Source: Methanococcoides methylutens (GTDB lineage Archaea > Halobacteriota > Methanosarcinia > Methanosarcinales > Methanosarcinaceae). From it: DNA of 64,000 nt. The DNA lies in assembly GCF_000765475.1 (NCBI RefSeq), contig NZ_JRHO01000010.1, forward strand, positions 1 through 64,000, in the 5' to 3' direction. The notes beneath the pieces were generated by a model, which searched no databases, was not told where the DNA came from, and worked only from the letters and a program-made list of their open reading frames with translations. Shown here in pieces: positions 54,130-62,655 of the stretch (its first letter is position 1; each line of letters begins with the position of its first letter). A program made the position numbers and the translations under genes.

Positions 54130-54567
54130 TTAAATGAACAGTGTTATTTTCGCATCCCTTGCTTCATTGACATAGGTGCCCACTGCACCGTATTCATCGA
54201 TCCATTCGGTGCGAAGCTCTTCAGCCTTGACTCCCATAATTTCCATGGTCATCTCACAGGCAAGTATTTTCCCGCCCAGTTCCTTGTAGTCGTTCATGAG
54301 CTTTTCAAGAGAAGCTACGTTTGCTGCTTTCATGCGTTTGTTTATCATCCATTTTCCAAGTCCCAGCATATGCATCTTTGAAAGGGGTCCCTTTTCAAGT
54401 CCACCTTTTTTAAGTCTCTGAAGTCCCCAGAAAGTGAAGTACATGGAAACATCCATTCCCATTGCAAGTGCCCCATTGCCAACTATAAGGGCGCTGTATA
54501 TTTTGTCCAGATCCCCACTATGGACAATAATGACAGCCTTATCGGTAGTCTCTGCAGTATCGGTCAT
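54130..54567 (-). CDS. DsrE-like protein
   Basis: 145 residues of the DsrE/F/H-like fold: KAVIIVHSGDLDKIYSALIVG start, ALAMGMDVSMYFTFWGL, and a single cysteine in KILACEMTMEIMG (about 107) at the position of the sulfur-binding residue. Such proteins exchange persulfide sulfur with TusA. The TusA gene is 15 bases upstream on the same strand, so the pair is a sulfur-trafficking unit. ATG 54567 follows GGGGGTT. Confidence 0.82.
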   Translation of the reverse strand: MTDTAETTDKAVIIVHSGDLDKIYSALIVGNGALAMGMDVSMYFTFWGLQRLKKGGLEKGPLSKMHMLGLGKWMINKRMKAANVASLEKLMNDYKELGGKILACEMTMEIMGVKAEELRTEWIDEYGAVGTYVNEARDAKITLFI

Positions 54568-54582
54568 AGTAACCCCCAAACG

Positions 54583-54804
54583 TTACCTGCGTATCTTTAT
54601 CTTCCATTCCTCATCTTTTTCTTCAACACCAATGATCTCAAGCCCAAGTGCTTTGCATGCCATTGGTATTTCCTTTTTTGATGCGGGATGCGTTCCGAGA
54701 ATTGTGACCTCATCTCCTTCGGATGCCTTCTTCAAAGCTTTGCGGCATTCTACAAGAGGTACAGGGCATGTTTCCCCTCTGGTATCAATTTCAATATCTG
54801 TCAT
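54583..54804 (-). CDS. tusA: TusA-like sulfur carrier
   Basis: 73 residues with DTRGETCPVPLVECRKAL (6-23): active cysteine and CPxP intact. The next gene is DsrE-like, a known TusA partner type. ATG 54804 follows GGGGGAAATC; the frame to 54837 adds a tail that is unlike the family. Third TusA-like gene of the window. Confidence 0.88.
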   Translation of the reverse strand: MTDIEIDTRGETCPVPLVECRKALKKASEGDEVTILGTHPASKKEIPMACKALGLEIIGVEEKDEEWKIKIRR

Positions 54805-54903
54805 ATTTGATTTCCCCCATAAATTTGTGTAGATCATAAATTGTGATGTAGCACCACAATTTAGTCCCTAATAAGCTATCTTTATTATACTATTAAAGTA
54901 TTG

Positions 54904-55359
54904 TTACCTTGTCAAAAATAGCCCCAATACGATCTTAACAGCATCCTCCGGGCTTGCTGCGATCCATGCTCCTTCTACGTCCCATTTTGATTCCAGTGTT
55001 ACGACCGGCTTCCCCATCTTTAGAGAAAGCGCTATCTCTGAAAGTGTGCCGTATTCTCCATCTACAGCTATCAGTGCATCACATGATTGTGCAATGATCG
55101 CATTTCTTGCATGTCCCATTGCAGTAACGATCACAAGATCAATATACGCGTTCGCATCCTCTTTCTTGTTTCCCGGAAGTATGCCTATGGTCTGCCCGCC
55201 TTCTGCTTTACATCCCATTGCTGCAGCTTCCATCACACCACCCAGGCCTCCGCAAATGAGTATTGCGTCGTTCTTTGCGATTTCAGCACCGACGGTTTCG
55301 GCCAACTTTGCTACTCTCTTATCGCATGAACCTGCGCCAATGACTCCGATCTGTATCAA
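54904..55359 (-). CDS. LOG/TIGR00725-type nucleotide-binding-fold protein
   Basis: 151 residues with a Rossmann-like GVIGAGSCDKR start, CGGLGGVMEAAAMGCKAEGG (36-55) and GYGTLSE-like GEYGTLSEIA (about 101-110). This fits the family around lysine decarboxylase-like (LOG) proteins and TIGR00725. Function in archaea is unknown. TTG start at 55359. The gap to Tsr3 is 24 bases. Confidence 0.75.
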   Translation of the reverse strand: MIQIGVIGAGSCDKRVAKLAETVGAEIAKNDAILICGGLGGVMEAAAMGCKAEGGQTIGILPGNKKEDANAYIDLVIVTAMGHARNAIIAQSCDALIAVDGEYGTLSEIALSLKMGKPVVTLESKWDVEGAWIAASPEDAVKIVLGLFLTR

Positions 55360-55383
55360 TGTATCAAATTCCTTTTTTGCCGG

Positions 55384-55905
55384 TCAGATGTATTCGCCCT
55401 GGATTCTGATGATATCCTTGCTGTCCTTTGCTTTGGAATAGTCTTCAAGTGGCTCTCTATTAACCTCAAGGAAACTATGTCCCCAGTTGAACTTTGAAAG
55501 GATCTCCTCTGCCTGTTCTTTATTACCAAGTATGTATAGGGCAGCTGCAAATGCTTCAACGGAATTGAGTTTGAAAGGCCGCCCGAAGTTCACAGGATTG
55601 GCAGCTACAAGATAAGGAAGTGCACGGTGTTTAAGCTGCAATCTTAAAAGTTGTGGGAATACTTCCTCAACGGTTTCCCAGGAGCAATCAAGTACAGTTA
55701 TGTTCTGCTCGTTGCTGTCTGCCGGGGAAAGTGCCTGTTCTGCCATTGGGTCGAGTAGAATGGATCCGCGTGGGATCTTCTGGACCTTGTCGAAAAGGCG
55801 TGCAAGGTCAAATCGTGCCATCTTTTTGCCGGTGCATTTTTTCGGATCGCACTGACGGGCGTGATAAATATGAAGGTGGTACTTTTTCTCTTTCTGTTTA
55901 TCCAT
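55384..55905 (-). CDS. tsr3: Tsr3-type rRNA aminocarboxypropyltransferase (DUF367)
   Basis: 173 residues. [11 protein letters not shown] (19-29) and LDCSWE (73-78), with [22 protein letters not shown] (101-122, conserved NxGRP motif), match Tsr3, which adds the aminocarboxypropyl group to a nucleotide of small-subunit rRNA from S-adenosylmethionine. Starts ATG 55905. Confidence 0.9.
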   Translation of the reverse strand: MDKQKEKKYHLHIYHARQCDPKKCTGKKMARFDLARLFDKVQKIPRGSILLDPMAEQALSPADSNEQNITVLDCSWETVEEVFPQLLRLQLKHRALPYLVAANPVNFGRPFKLNSVEAFAAALYILGNKEQAEEILSKFNWGHSFLEVNREPLEDYSKAKDSKDIIRIQGEYI

Positions 55906-56342
55906 GAAGCCTTAATTGTTGTTTTTAAGGTTATACTTTTTGGATTCCAGTTCGATCTCAAAATTTTAAATGGATTAAAAAGTTCATAATAGTGAAATTG
56001 ATCGGATTAAATACAATTTCGGATAGGTCTGAACAAAATACTGTATATACAAGAATAGGTATGAATCCTGACACTGAGGAACCCCAGCATCAGGTTCAAA
56101 TTGGTGGTAGTATTCGTTTTTCCTCAAAGACATTCTCAAATAGGATTTAATAGTGTCTTTCAGTATTCGCTAATTATCATTATACTATTTAAATGTTAAC
56201 GGCGTAAACATTCTATGGAAAGTTATTTTAATATGCTAAAAAAAACGATCTAAACTTATAAACATGCATTTTCTGTTCAATAGATAACTACATAAAATGT
56301 TCAGCTGTTATATTGAAATATATAGTAACAGGATACGTTCTT
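55906..56342. other. 437-bp noncoding gap with one hairpin
   Basis: A/T-rich. At 56067-56094 CCTGA pairs with TCAGG around an inner CTG/CAG stem, which looks like a small stable hairpin. No RBS or coding frame is convincing before 56343. Confidence 0.35.
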
Positions 56343-56690
56343 ATGAATATTATAAAAGGAGCAATTATTGGACTGATATGTACAGTCATTCTCTATATGG
56401 TACCGCTGGTGAATGCACTTTCTCCTTTCTTTGGAGGTCTTATCGGTGGATATGTTGCTTCCGAAGGTGCTTTCGGTGGCTTCAAAGTGGGTGTTTTGAT
56501 GTCTTTACTGGCAGCTATTCCCGGATTCATGCTTTCAGGTGTTCTGGCACTTCTGCTTGCAGATATTCCGGTGTTGGGTGCTATTCTGGCAGGATCAGGT
56601 CTTTTTATTACATTCGTAATTGTCATCTACACTGCGATATTCGGAATCATCGGTGCTGTTGTAGGTGGAGTTGTAGCGGATAATAATTGA
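56343..56690 (+). CDS. DUF5518-like small membrane protein
   Basis: 115 residues, glycine-rich with four hydrophobic helices (about 4-22, 30-45, 48-75 and 78-110) of the form GAIIGLICTVILYMV and GGLIGGYVASEG. This resembles archaeal DUF5518 proteins. ATG 56343 is chosen; a TTG at 56313 gives ten more residues. Function unknown. Confidence 0.6.
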   Translation: MNIIKGAIIGLICTVILYMVPLVNALSPFFGGLIGGYVASEGAFGGFKVGVLMSLLAAIPGFMLSGVLALLLADIPVLGAILAGSGLFITFVIVIYTAIFGIIGAVVGGVVADNN

Positions 56691-56724
56691 TCTTCCCTTT
56701 TCTTTTTTTAATACAGGAAACCAA

Positions 56725-57474
56725 ATGATGCCTGAAAAAGAAGTGGTAATAGAGATCCCATGGGATGCCGAAGCAAAATTAATGTCAAGACCTAACAGGT
56801 TCCTGGGAATTGTGGATATCAGATCAATTTCCGGATCTCCTGCTGATGTGCAGGAAGAGAAGGTGCACATTCATGATCCTGGAAGACTTGAGGACCTTCT
56901 CTATGCAGGCAATGACCTGCTTCTGAAAAAAGCTGCCAATACTAACCGGAAGACCGGCTGGGATGTCATTGCCGCTAAAGCTGATGATGGCTGGATCCTG
57001 ATCAATTCAGCATTCCATCGCAAGATCGCGGAATGGGCTATAAGGAATGAGGTATCTCCTTTCCTTGAAGGGCTGGATTCAGTTGCAGCTGAGCAGAAGT
57101 TCGGGGATAGCCGGCTGGACTTTCTTCTGGGAAAAGGGAATAAGAAGATATGGGTGGAAGTAAAAGGTTGCACTCTTATTAATGACAGGAAAGCAATATT
57201 TCCCGATGCACCGACCTCCAGGGGAAGAAGGCATATTGAAGAACTGATAAAGGCGGTCAGTGGTGGTGATGAAGCACTTCTAATCGTACTGATATTCAGG
57301 CCTAATGCACAATGCTTCGCCCCGAATGAAGTTATTGATCCTGACCTTGCAGCTGCTTTCAGGGATGCGATTGATGCGGGCGTTAATGTATGCCCCCTGG
57401 TATTCAATTATGAGGGCCGGGAAATTATCTACAGGGGCAATATACCTCTGTGTGATGGATGGAAATTACTTTGA
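56725..57474 (+). CDS. sfsA: SfsA family protein (putative nuclease)
   Basis: 249 residues. RFLGIVDI-type OB-like N-terminus, HDPGRLEDLLY (about 52-62), and the PD-(D/E)xK-like region DSRLDFLLG with WVEVKGCTL (about 129-160) and FPDAPTSRGRRHIEEL (about 169-184) are diagnostic of SfsA. Known as sugar fermentation stimulation protein A; structure suggests a nucleic acid nuclease. It starts with ATG ATG after a T-rich gap. Confidence 0.9.
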   Translation: MMPEKEVVIEIPWDAEAKLMSRPNRFLGIVDIRSISGSPADVQEEKVHIHDPGRLEDLLYAGNDLLLKKAANTNRKTGWDVIAAKADDGWILINSAFHRKIAEWAIRNEVSPFLEGLDSVAAEQKFGDSRLDFLLGKGNKKIWVEVKGCTLINDRKAIFPDAPTSRGRRHIEELIKAVSGGDEALLIVLIFRPNAQCFAPNEVIDPDLAAAFRDAIDAGVNVCPLVFNYEGREIIYRGNIPLCDGWKLL

Positions 57475-57514
57475 ATTATTGCTTATGCCGATTGTTTATA
57501 AGGAGTTGATGTGA

Positions 57515-58141
57515 TTGAATATCGAGGACGTTGTGAGGATTCATGCAAATCCTTCAGGTGAAGATGGGAAAAAAGTTGGTCTTGAGATGAACGAGCACCA
57601 TTATGAACTATGGAAATGGGGCATTGGCCATATTTCCATTGAACCGGATTCATGGATACTTGATGTTGGCTGTGGTGGAGGGCGTGCTGTGAGTATCCTT
57701 GCGGATCTTTTTGAGGCTGGTAAAGTTTATGGTGTCGACCATTCCAGTGAGATGGTAGAGCTTGCCACCGAACTGAACAAGAATGCGGTTGATAGTGAAC
57801 ATGTCACCATAATACATTCCTCTGTTTCAGAGTTGCCGCTTTCGGATGACATGTTCGATATTGTCACAGCTTTTGAGACATGCTATTTCTGGCCGGATAT
57901 CCTGGAGGACCTCAAAGAGGTAAGGCGTGTGCTCAAAGATGGTGGTATACTTCTGATAGTCAATGAGATGTACGAGCATAGCAACTTTGAGGAAAGGAAC
58001 ACACCTTTCACTGAAGTAGTTGGCATGAACATATTCTCACCTCAAGATTACAGGGTTATGCTTGAAAGTGCCGGTTTTTCTTCCGTTGAGGTCGATGAAG
58101 TTCCGGAAAACAACTGGATAACTGTTATTGCAAAGAAATGA
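57515..58141 (+). CDS. class I SAM-dependent methyltransferase
   Basis: 208 residues with DVGCGGGRAVSIL (50-62), the SAM-binding loop, VDHSSEMVE (about 74-82) and a later EVRRVLKDGGILLIVNE (about 129-145). Substrate unknown. Start is TTG after AAGGAG. The MBL-fold gene follows after 13 bases, so they may be co-transcribed. Confidence 0.85.
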   Translation: MNIEDVVRIHANPSGEDGKKVGLEMNEHHYELWKWGIGHISIEPDSWILDVGCGGGRAVSILADLFEAGKVYGVDHSSEMVELATELNKNAVDSEHVTIIHSSVSELPLSDDMFDIVTAFETCYFWPDILEDLKEVRRVLKDGGILLIVNEMYEHSNFEERNTPFTEVVGMNIFSPQDYRVMLESAGFSSVEVDEVPENNWITVIAKK

Positions 58142-58154
58142 ACAGAGGTCAAAC

Positions 58155-58991
58155 ATGCAGGTAACAGAACACGTACATGCCATAAAGATACCGTTTAGCC
58201 TCACCACCGAATCAGGTATTGTGGTCGAGAGGTTCGTGTATTCCTATATTATCTGTGGGAAGAATGTCTGCCTTGTGGACTGTGGTGTTGCATCTTCAGA
58301 GGATGTCATATTCGACTACATGAAAAAGACAGGCAGGGATCCGCAGGACATTTCACTTATAGTGCAGACTCATTCCCACGCGGACCACATAGGTTCTACT
58401 CCTGCGATAAAGGAATTAACAGGATGTGAAGTTGCTGCTCACGGGGATGCTGTAGGATGGATAGAGCATCCTGATATACAGTTACGTGAACGTCCAATTC
58501 CAAATTTTAATACTCTTACCGGTGGTCCTGTGAAAGTGGATCGTGTGCTTGAAGATGGGGATGTGTTCGATCTTGGTGAGGGTATGTCCCTGCAAGTAAT
58601 TCACACTCCGGGTCACTCTAAAGGTTCGATCTCATTACTGTTATCTCCTGATAATGTTCTGTTCTCCGGTGATGCTATTCCTCTGGTGGGAGATATTCCG
58701 ATCTATGATGATGTTACGGAAGTTCTCTCATCCCTCAGGAAACTTCGGGATATATCTGATATGAAGGTACTTTTGTCCTCTTGGGATGATCCAATTGAGG
58801 GTGAAGGTACCTACAAAGCTATCGATGAGGGAATTGAATATGTCAAAAAGGTCCATGAGGCTGTTCAGAAATTCTCATCGGTTTCATGGGAAAAGGTTCT
58901 GGAAGAGATCGGATTGGAAGGTATTCCTGTTAACCCATTGGTCGTGAGGACTTTTGAGGCTCATTTAAAAGTAAATGAAGATATTTCCTGA
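58155..58991 (+). CDS. metallo-beta-lactamase-fold hydrolase
   Basis: 278 residues. HSHADHIG (about 78-85), HTPGHSKGS (about 158-166) and a FSGDAI (about 177) form the binuclear zinc site of glyoxalase II-like hydrolases. C-terminal helical extension differs from classic glyoxalase II. ATG 58155 follows AGAGGTC and the ORF begins with conserved-looking strand sequence; an ATG at 58128 is less likely. Substrate unknown. Confidence 0.82.
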   Translation: MQVTEHVHAIKIPFSLTTESGIVVERFVYSYIICGKNVCLVDCGVASSEDVIFDYMKKTGRDPQDISLIVQTHSHADHIGSTPAIKELTGCEVAAHGDAVGWIEHPDIQLRERPIPNFNTLTGGPVKVDRVLEDGDVFDLGEGMSLQVIHTPGHSKGSISLLLSPDNVLFSGDAIPLVGDIPIYDDVTEVLSSLRKLRDISDMKVLLSSWDDPIEGEGTYKAIDEGIEYVKKVHEAVQKFSSVSWEKVLEEIGLEGIPVNPLVVRTFEAHLKVNEDIS

Positions 58992-59002
58992 GCTTTCTGT
59001 TT

Positions 59003-60208
59003 TTACTTGATCCCGGCATTTCCAGTATTATAACTGCTCTTCCTTAATGCAGCCCATACTAATATTCCTGATAGGATGATCAGCAGGCTGCTGATATGGA
59101 ATGGTGTTTCAAAACTGACATATCCTCCAAAAACTCCCCCTATCAGAGGTCCCATTGCCACTCCTGCAGCCTGTGCACTGGTTATGGTGCTCACTTTGCT
59201 GCTAACCTTCTTCTCGCCTGATAGTTCCACTGCCAGGGCGAGCAGGGGTGTTTCAACTGCTGCCATGGCTATACCCTGTAGTAATCTCAGCAGGATCAGA
59301 GAGTTTATGGTATCAACGTGTCCGAGGCCATATACTATGATTGAATTGAAGAATATGCCTGCAATTATAGGAAGCTTTCTTCCGAACCTGTCCGAGAAGA
59401 TACCTATGGGTACCTGGAATACTATCCTTGAGATCACGTAGGCAGATAGTGCTATGCTGAGCAGGAATTCGCTTGCTTCAAGCCTTGTCTGATAGGCAGG
59501 CAGGAGGGAAAGGATGAGCATTATTCCTACGAGCATCATGAACATGGCAATAGCAAGTATCCTGATGATAGCAGGTCCGTCAGGTGATTCCTCTTCCGGG
59601 TATTTGGTCTCAGGTGCTCTTGTTTCTTTCACAAAGAGGACTATGAGGATAGTACTCAACAGAACAAGGGCTGCACTGATGTAGAAACCGGCAACGAATC
59701 CATAGTAGGTCACAACAGCACCGCCGACCATTGAACCTATTCCAAAGAATGCACCCCTGAGGCTGGAGTATATGCCTATTGCCTGCCCCCTAGCCGTTGA
59801 AGCTGACAAGTGTGTGACCATTGTAACGATGGCAGGAATGGTTGCACCTATTGCAATTCCCTGAACTATCCTGAAGAAAAGTATTGATTCAAAATAGCCT
59901 GAGATGGCATAGGTGTAACAGATAGTTGCGAAGACCATGTAACCAATGGTCAGGAAAAGCTTTCTCCTGTCAAGCCGTTCGCTTAATCTTCCCATATATG
60001 GCTGGGAAATGGAGTTCGCCAGTCCGAATACAGTTGTTGCAAGCCCTGCTTTGAGAACTGCCGGCATATCCTGCAGTATCAGGGTGTCCATATTCGCAAC
60101 GTACAAAGGTATTATGAACACCAGCATTCCGGTAGCAAGGTCCTTGAATAGTTTGGATATGGAAAGGACGTAAAGCTGGCTCTTAATTGGATGGTCCGAA
60201 GGTGCCAT
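59003..60208 (-). CDS. major facilitator superfamily transporter
   Basis: 401 residues with twelve hydrophobic segments. The MFS loop motif appears as GRLSERLDRRK between helices 2 and 3 and is repeated as GIFSDRFGRK in the second half. This type resembles drug or metabolite exporters. Substrate unknown. Convergent with the MBL gene. Confidence 0.88.
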   Translation of the reverse strand: MAPSDHPIKSQLYVLSISKLFKDLATGMLVFIIPLYVANMDTLILQDMPAVLKAGLATTVFGLANSISQPYMGRLSERLDRRKLFLTIGYMVFATICYTYAISGYFESILFFRIVQGIAIGATIPAIVTMVTHLSASTARGQAIGIYSSLRGAFFGIGSMVGGAVVTYYGFVAGFYISAALVLLSTILIVLFVKETRAPETKYPEEESPDGPAIIRILAIAMFMMLVGIMLILSLLPAYQTRLEASEFLLSIALSAYVISRIVFQVPIGIFSDRFGRKLPIIAGIFFNSIIVYGLGHVDTINSLILLRLLQGIAMAAVETPLLALAVELSGEKKVSSKVSTITSAQAAGVAMGPLIGGVFGGYVSFETPFHISSLLIILSGILVWAALRKSSYNTGNAGIK

Positions 60209-60334
60209 ATATTCATTTATTTATGATGTATGGTATAAAAGGAAGTAGGTTTGTATCTTGCTATGGGTTTTGAGAACTTTTCTAGCAAAATATTATATAT
60301 TAATCACGTCCATCTAATTGTGGAGGTTAAAAAA

Positions 60335-60508
60335 ATGCTTGAAGCCATATGGGGCCTTTTAGTACTATTGTCAGTTATCTGGGTTATCTATGATGTGGTG
60401 ACACAGAATAAGAGATTAAGCGATGTAATGAAAGTTGTATGGATACTTGTCGCACTTGTATTCGGTATCCTTGGTGCAGCTGTATATTACTTTGTAGGTA
60501 GAAAATAA
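60335..60508 (+). CDS. small PLDc_N-like membrane protein
   Basis: 57 residues with two hydrophobic helices: LEAIWGLLVLLSVIWVIYDVV and VVWILVALVFGILGAAVYYF, separated by a short charged loop. It resembles phospholipase D nuclease N-terminal (PLDc_N) motifs found as free-standing membrane peptides. ATG 60335 follows TGGAGG with 8-base spacing. Confidence 0.75.
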   Translation: MLEAIWGLLVLLSVIWVIYDVVTQNKRLSDVMKVVWILVALVFGILGAAVYYFVGRK

Positions 60509-60710
60509 GAAATCTTCCATTTTATTTTTTTGGTATTTATCGATTTTTTTGAAAAGACCTAATTGCTTTTATTTAAAAAATAGTTTTTCCAAAGCATCAA
60601 TTTCTATTGAAACTTGTATATCAATACCGAATTCATTTGGAAAAAGGAAATGATCCTCATGGAATTATCTTTCTGAGTATCATTGCCGGTTTGTAGAAAA
60701 ATGGATTAAT

Positions 60711-60929
60711 TTACTTATTTTTGGCTCGTGAAGCAAGTCCTCTTGAAAGTATCTTGTATGTCATCAGATATACTCCAAGAATTAATAATATTATATTTTG
60801 AGTGAGTGTAAGACCACTGTTGGACAGGACTGGTATGTTAATACCAAGGAAATTGCTTATGCTGGCAATGAAGAATAAAAATCCTGCGATCTCACTTATA
60901 ATACTTTGGTTTTTGTCGATTATTCCCAT
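60711..60929 (-). CDS. hypothetical small membrane protein
   Basis: 72 residues with two hydrophobic helices (about 13-30 and 41-61) and a positively charged C-terminus (SRGLASRAKNK). Not recognised. No clear RBS. Possibly real because hydrophobic pattern and codon use are coherent. Confidence 0.5.
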   Translation of the reverse strand: MGIIDKNQSIISEIAGFLFFIASISNFLGINIPVLSNSGLTLTQNIILLILGVYLMTYKILSRGLASRAKNK

Positions 60930-61137
60930 AATTGATCATCCATGAATTCGGTCATTAGTTCGAAGTCTTGTTCATTAACTGGAACCGGCTGCTTCAAGTT
61001 TTCGATCATTTTAATTGAATGAGTTAACGATCTTTCACTCTAAATGGTCTTTATTTGTATTTAATTGCAGTGTATGGAGAAAAAAGTGGAAAAAACAATG
61101 GAATTTAATATCAAAAATGAATGTGGGATGAATGTAA

Positions 61138-62412
61138 TTAAAGATTTCCACGGAGTCTCTCAGCGTACAGTACCCTGCGAACTGAGAATTGTAATGCTGC
61201 TCGCCTCATACTGCAATCTTGTTCCATGCAGATCTCATATACTTTATCAAACGCAGTTATCATTTTCTGCTGTAGCCTTTCCAGAACTTTATCCTCTTCC
61301 CAGTAATCCTGGCTGAGATTCTGTATCCATTCAAAATAACTTACCACAACGCCACCGGCATTAGCAAGTATATCGGGTATAATTATCACATGTTTGTCAA
61401 GTAATACGCGGCTTGCTTCCATTGTAATAGGAGCATTGGCAAGCTCAAGGATTATTTTTGCTTTAATTTCATGAACGTTCTCGCGTTTGATCTGTTCTGA
61501 AAGAGCTGCAGGGATGAGTATTTCACAATCGGATTCCAGCAATTCTTCATTTGTTATATTCCGTGTTTCCGGAAAATCGATCACACTTCCGGTCCTGTAT
61601 TTGTGGTCTATGACCTCCATAATGTCAAGACCTTCCTCTTTGAATATTCCACCACTGGAGTCGCTTACTGCACATATTGTGAATCCTTTCTCATGGAGTA
61701 TGCGTGCAGCGTTCAATCCCACTTTTCCGAATCCCTGGATGGCAACACAAAGTCTGGACTTGTCAAGATTGGCTTTTTCCATGGCTGCTTCAAGTATGTA
61801 GACACCTCCAAGGGCTGTGGAATATTTCCTGACCTGACTTCCTCCTAATTCTATTGGTTTACCGGTAACAATTGAAGGCGTGTGCTCTCTTTTGATCCTC
61901 TCGAACTCGTCAAGTATCCATACCATGATCTGTTCATCGGTATACACATCAGGTGCAGGGATGTCTTTCAATGGTCCGATGTAGTCAGCGATCTCTCGAA
62001 TATAGGCTCTGGTGACCCTTTCAAGTTCACCTCGGCTAAGTTCTTTGGTATTGGCCACGATACCGCCTTTTGCTCCACCGAATGGTATGTCAACAAGAGC
62101 ACATTTTATGGTCATCAGAAAAGCGAGGTCCTGAAGATATTCAATGGTAAGGTCTGGATGATACCTTATTCCTCCCTTGGTGGGACCTCGGGCATCATTG
62201 TATTGAACCCTGTGGCCGATGAACATCTTCATTCTTCCGGAATCCATGCGAACAGGGAAATGTACTGTAAAAGAACGTTTTGGCAGGTCTAGCAGGTCGA
62301 TCTCTTCTCTTGACATGGCAAGGTCATCATAGAGGTATTCCATTTCCTGCATGCACAGTTTACAGGTCATTGCACTATCCGCATGGAACCTTTCGATTTT
62401 ATTTTCTATCAA
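61138..62412 (-). CDS. gdhA: Glu/Leu/Phe/Val dehydrogenase, glutamate dehydrogenase
   Basis: 424 residues. PFGGAKGGI (about 114-122) binds the substrate, the catalytic lysine is in the KCALVDIPFGGAKGG region, and IQGFGKVGLNAARIL (about 219-233) is the NAD(P) Rossmann loop. It interconverts glutamate with 2-oxoglutarate and ammonia. The N-terminus is close to typical length. Start ATG 62412. Confidence 0.93.
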   Translation of the reverse strand: MIENKIERFHADSAMTCKLCMQEMEYLYDDLAMSREEIDLLDLPKRSFTVHFPVRMDSGRMKMFIGHRVQYNDARGPTKGGIRYHPDLTIEYLQDLAFLMTIKCALVDIPFGGAKGGIVANTKELSRGELERVTRAYIREIADYIGPLKDIPAPDVYTDEQIMVWILDEFERIKREHTPSIVTGKPIELGGSQVRKYSTALGGVYILEAAMEKANLDKSRLCVAIQGFGKVGLNAARILHEKGFTICAVSDSSGGIFKEEGLDIMEVIDHKYRTGSVIDFPETRNITNEELLESDCEILIPAALSEQIKRENVHEIKAKIILELANAPITMEASRVLLDKHVIIIPDILANAGGVVVSYFEWIQNLSQDYWEEDKVLERLQQKMITAFDKVYEICMEQDCSMRRAALQFSVRRVLYAERLRGNL

Positions 62413-62655
62413 AATTGCACTTCCTGATCTTCCCTTATGCTAAATTCGAGTAATCGTTTTCCTTTACCAAAATGGAATGGCCAGTATTATATCAATTCTC
62501 TGACTGGCAGTGACCTATGGTAATTTCCAATAGGTACAATATTTTATTGTTCTTAGAACTTATAACCTGAACTGATGTTCCATTAACATCAGCTACCTTC
62601 CGCCAGCTATCTGGTATGAAAACTATTACCATCAAGTAGTATCAGGTATCTATCA

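Noticed and set aside
56067-56094. Hairpin considered as part of a tRNA
   Set aside because: A GGTTCAAATT string follows it, but no acceptor, D or T stem can be completed around it.
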